Origin: Microbacterium sp. 1S1
Lineage (GTDB): Bacteria > Actinomycetota > Actinomycetes > Actinomycetales > Microbacteriaceae
Assembly: GCF_008271365.1 (NCBI RefSeq)
Contig: NZ_CP043430.1
Coordinates: 992,001-1,056,000 of the forward strand
Direction of reading: 5' to 3'
DNA: 64,000 nt
Shown: in pieces, positions 61,876 to 64,000 of the stretch
Layout: each line of letters starts with the position of its first letter
Numbering within the stretch: position 1 is the first letter of the stretch
Position numbers and translations under genes: made by a program
Notes under the pieces: model-generated
Database searches by the model: none
Seen by the model: only the letters and a program-made list of their open reading frames with translations
Told to the model about the DNA's origin: nothing

Positions 61876-64000
61876 ATGATCGAGACATCGATGACCGAGC
61901 GCACGGACGCGTCCGCGTCGGTCGATGCCGGGGAGCGGGTGCGGTCCACGGGCCGCCGCGCACTCATGGCGGGGCTCGGCGCGGTCGCGCTCGGCACGGC
62001 GGGTGCCCTCGCGAGCGCGGCACCGGCCCAGGCCGCTCCGGTGGCCGCCGGCGCCAAGGACGTCACGAGAGCGGAGACCGTCGCCGACCTCGCCCGCCTG
62101 CGGGCGCGCGACGGCGAGGTGGCGATCGTCGCCGGATACCGGAAGGCCGGCGACGCCGGGCTGCTCGTGTACGTGGGCAGCGAGAACGCGAAGACCACGG
62201 TCAACGGCGGCACCGTGATCGCGGGGAAGCGCGACACCCGCTGGATCCTGCAGCACGACGGCACCGTCGACTTCCGGGTCTTCGGCATCGCGGGACCGGA
62301 GACGCCGGCCGACGACGCGCTCGCCGCGATGGTGAACGACCCCCGCATCCGCCGGATCGAGGCGAGCACGGATCTCCTGTTCCAGCGCCGTCACCGCTTC
62401 ACGCGCTCTCACCTGGAGATCGATTTCGGTGGACACGTCCTCACGACGGACGGCATCGAGAAGAACACCCACGACAACCCGTTCGGCGCGGTGATGTTCT
62501 TCACCGGGACGTCGAAGGACGTCACGGTCGAGCACGCGCTGGCCGAGCCCTGGCCGGAGCTGACCGACGCGGTCGCGGTGCCGGACGCGTCCCGGTTCCC
62601 CGTCGACTCCTGGTGGGCGGTGCAGTGCGACCCCGTCGCCGGAGGAGGGGCGGATGAGCGGGAGCTCCAGCGCTTCGTCCAGGTGACGCAGCAGATCGAC
62701 GGCACCCACATCCGCATCGACTACCTCAACGGCTGGCCGCTCGACAAGGGACGGAAGCTCATCTGGCGGCAGATGGACCCCGTCGCCGGCGTCCGCATCG
62801 CGAACATGCGGTTCCTCGGCGCCGGACCGTTCGACGGCCCGACCGACGGCTCCTTCCCCGACTCGCGGGAGCTCACCGGCTCGCACCCGATCGCGTTCGA
62901 GTACGCGATCCACTGCGACGTCGCCGACGTGCACGCGAGCCGCACCTGGTGGCCGGTCATCATGCGGCGCTGGAACACCCACTTCACGACGGAACGCTGC
63001 TCGGTGGAGAACCCGCCGACCGTGTTCTACGGCGGCGCCGGCTACCTCACGCAGCAGATCTACAGCCTCTACGGCCGGGTGAGCGACTGCACGTCGTCAA
63101 ACGCCCGGCACCTCAACGACCTCACCGCCAGCGCGTACTGTCTCGTCGAGAACTGCCACGGCGACGGCGACGACCAGGGCGGCAACCCGTTCACCACGCA
63201 CGGCCAGTACGAGCACGACCTCACCTTCATCGGCAACTCCGGGCTCATGGACATCGCCAACTCCGGCACGCAGTGGGGCACCGCGGCCAAGCGCATCACG
63301 GTGCGCGACCACGTCTGCTCCTGGTTCGTCGCCGGCACCAAGATCAGCGATCTGACGCTGGAGAACGTGCGGGTCATCGGCCGCTCCACGTTCGATCCGC
63401 AGGCGACCATGACCATCAACGCCGACGGGGCCCAGGTGCGCGGGTGCACCGCGGGGCTGCTGGCGATCGGACAGCGGTCGCAGCGCTCGTCGCGGCCGAC
63501 CGTGATCTCGGACTCCACCTTCGCGCTGCCGAAGGACCAGGTGCTCGTCCAGACCCCGGTCACGGCTCCCGTCCGCTTCGTGGACTGCACGATCACCGGA
63601 ATGGACGGGGTCAAGGCCCGCGGGGCGGGGCCGGTCGAGTTCGTGGACTGCCGCCTCAGCGGCCCGGTGGCGGGTGCCCCCGTCGAGCTCGGTGCCTCCC
63701 GCGTCACCATCCGCGGCGGCTCGGTGCGCGACGTGCGCCTGAGCGCGACCGCGGTCCGCGACCAGCTCATCGCCCTGGAGGGGGTCGAACTCTCCACGGA
63801 GCGCGCGGACGGCGCCCTGGTGAGCAGAGCCGCCGGTGCCGGCGTCGTGACCTGGCGGGTGACCTCGACGGCGCCGAAGGGCGCGGCGCACCTCGACATC
63901 GGGGCGGGGGTGAACCACGCCCGCGTCACCGGCAGCCAGTTCGTCGGCGGACGGCTGCGTCTGGCGGACGGATTCGCCGAGCCGTCGACGCTGCTCTACA
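61876..64000 (+). CDS. Tat-exported beta-helix protein 2 (3' end outside window)
   Basis: An open frame from the ATG at 61876 (GGAGGGGG upstream) runs off the end of the window after 708 codons. The signal STGRRALMAGLGAVALGTAG has a twin-arginine motif. The body aligns along its length with the protein at 54571: RRWNTHFTTERC, GGAGYLTQQIY, NARHLNDLTASAYCLVENC, HGDGDDQG, THGQYEHDLT, NSGLM, then an Ig/beta-helix C-terminal third. It is probably co-transcribed with the MFS gene. Confidence 0.75.
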   Translation, partial: MIETSMTERTDASASVDAGERVRSTGRRALMAGLGAVALGTAGALASAAPAQAAPVAAGAKDVTRAETVADLARLRARDGEVAIVAGYRKAGDAGLLVYVGSENAKTTVNGGTVIAGKRDTRWILQHDGTVDFRVFGIAGPETPADDALAAMVNDPRIRRIEASTDLLFQRRHRFTRSHLEIDFGGHVLTTDGIEKNTHDNPFGAVMFFTGTSKDVTVEHALAEPWPELTDAVAVPDASRFPVDSWWAVQCDPVAGGGADERELQRFVQVTQQIDGTHIRIDYLNGWPLDKGRKLIWRQMDPVAGVRIANMRFLGAGPFDGPTDGSFPDSRELTGSHPIAFEYAIHCDVADVHASRTWWPVIMRRWNTHFTTERCSVENPPTVFYGGAGYLTQQIYSLYGRVSDCTSSNARHLNDLTASAYCLVENCHGDGDDQGGNPFTTHGQYEHDLTFIGNSGLMDIANSGTQWGTAAKRITVRDHVCSWFVAGTKISDLTLENVRVIGRSTFDPQATMTINADGAQVRGCTAGLLAIGQRSQRSSRPTVISDSTFALPKDQVLVQTPVTAPVRFVDCTITGMDGVKARGAGPVEFVDCRLSGPVAGAPVELGASRVTIRGGSVRDVRLSATAVRDQLIALEGVELSTERADGALVSRAAGAGVVTWRVTSTAPKGAAHLDIGAGVNHARVTGSQFVGGRLRLADGFAEPSTLLY

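Noticed and set aside
54571..64000. Prophage remnant, based on tailspike-like beta-helix proteins
   Set aside because: Tat signals, no phage structural, integrase or lysis genes, and metabolic neighbours in normal operon context.

Overview
The window is about 70% GC, with very tight operons (stop/start overlaps such as ATGA and GTGA), GTG starts, and actinobacterial families (DUF11 surface proteins, LAxTG sorting signals, PadR/DUF1048/DrrAB-type exporters, LMF1-like proteins). It reads as a chromosomal segment of a Gram-positive actinobacterium, most likely Microbacteriaceae and probably Microbacterium. This assignment is by general resemblance only. I recognise no rRNA, tRNA, CRISPR array, transposase or prophage structural gene.

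Left part (1-25.9 kb). The window opens in a glycine-betaine/proline type ABC system (permease, then binding lipoprotein). An Ntn-hydrolase of the choloylglycine/penicillin V acylase family and an LMF1-like membrane protein follow. A minus-strand operon (PadR regulator, DUF1048, DrrA-like ATPase, DrrB-like permease) comes next. A two-component system faces a MacB/FtsX-type ABC pair. A 1,732-residue secreted protein with nine DUF11-type repeats and an LALTG anchor follows, then a large MalT-like LuxR regulator, a putative copper-linked DUF6153/DUF305 pair, and an operon of peptidase E, a Dcu-type C4-dicarboxylate transporter and a ThrE-type exporter.

Central part (25.9-40.9 kb) is the most interesting region. 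It holds a run of secreted DUF5979/DUF11 proteins, some with LAxTG sortase signals and one with a different C-terminal tail. An ECF sigma factor is fused to a zinc-finger anti-sigma-like segment, a membrane span and an exported domain. A PIG-L deacetylase is translationally coupled to a glycosyltransferase-2 protein whose C-terminus looks like an exosortase/archaeosortase (Cys577, Arg620, His640). A HAD hydrolase and an ATP-grasp/UDP-GlcNAc 2-epimerase fusion face them. Together they suggest a system that makes a surface glycan or glycoconjugate and attaches or processes surface proteins.

Right part (41-64 kb). A CorA-type channel is followed by a carbohydrate catabolic locus. In it, a ROK regulator, two Gfo/Idh/MocA dehydrogenases and an SDR are divergent from an ABC sugar importer, an epimerase, a DHDPS-family aldolase and a 2-hydroxyacid dehydrogenase. 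Two paralogous Tat-exported beta-helix proteins flank a redox/XRE-cupin pair and an SDR-GntR-MFS transport unit.

Two families of short palindromic intergenic repeats (58 bp, three copies; 88 bp, two copies) lie at gene ends, and a 30-bp in-frame insertion sits inside the LMF1-like gene. Four minus-strand genes each carry an apparent one-base frameshift in a short G/C run. This pattern suggests homopolymer sequencing errors, so these genes may be intact in the organism.
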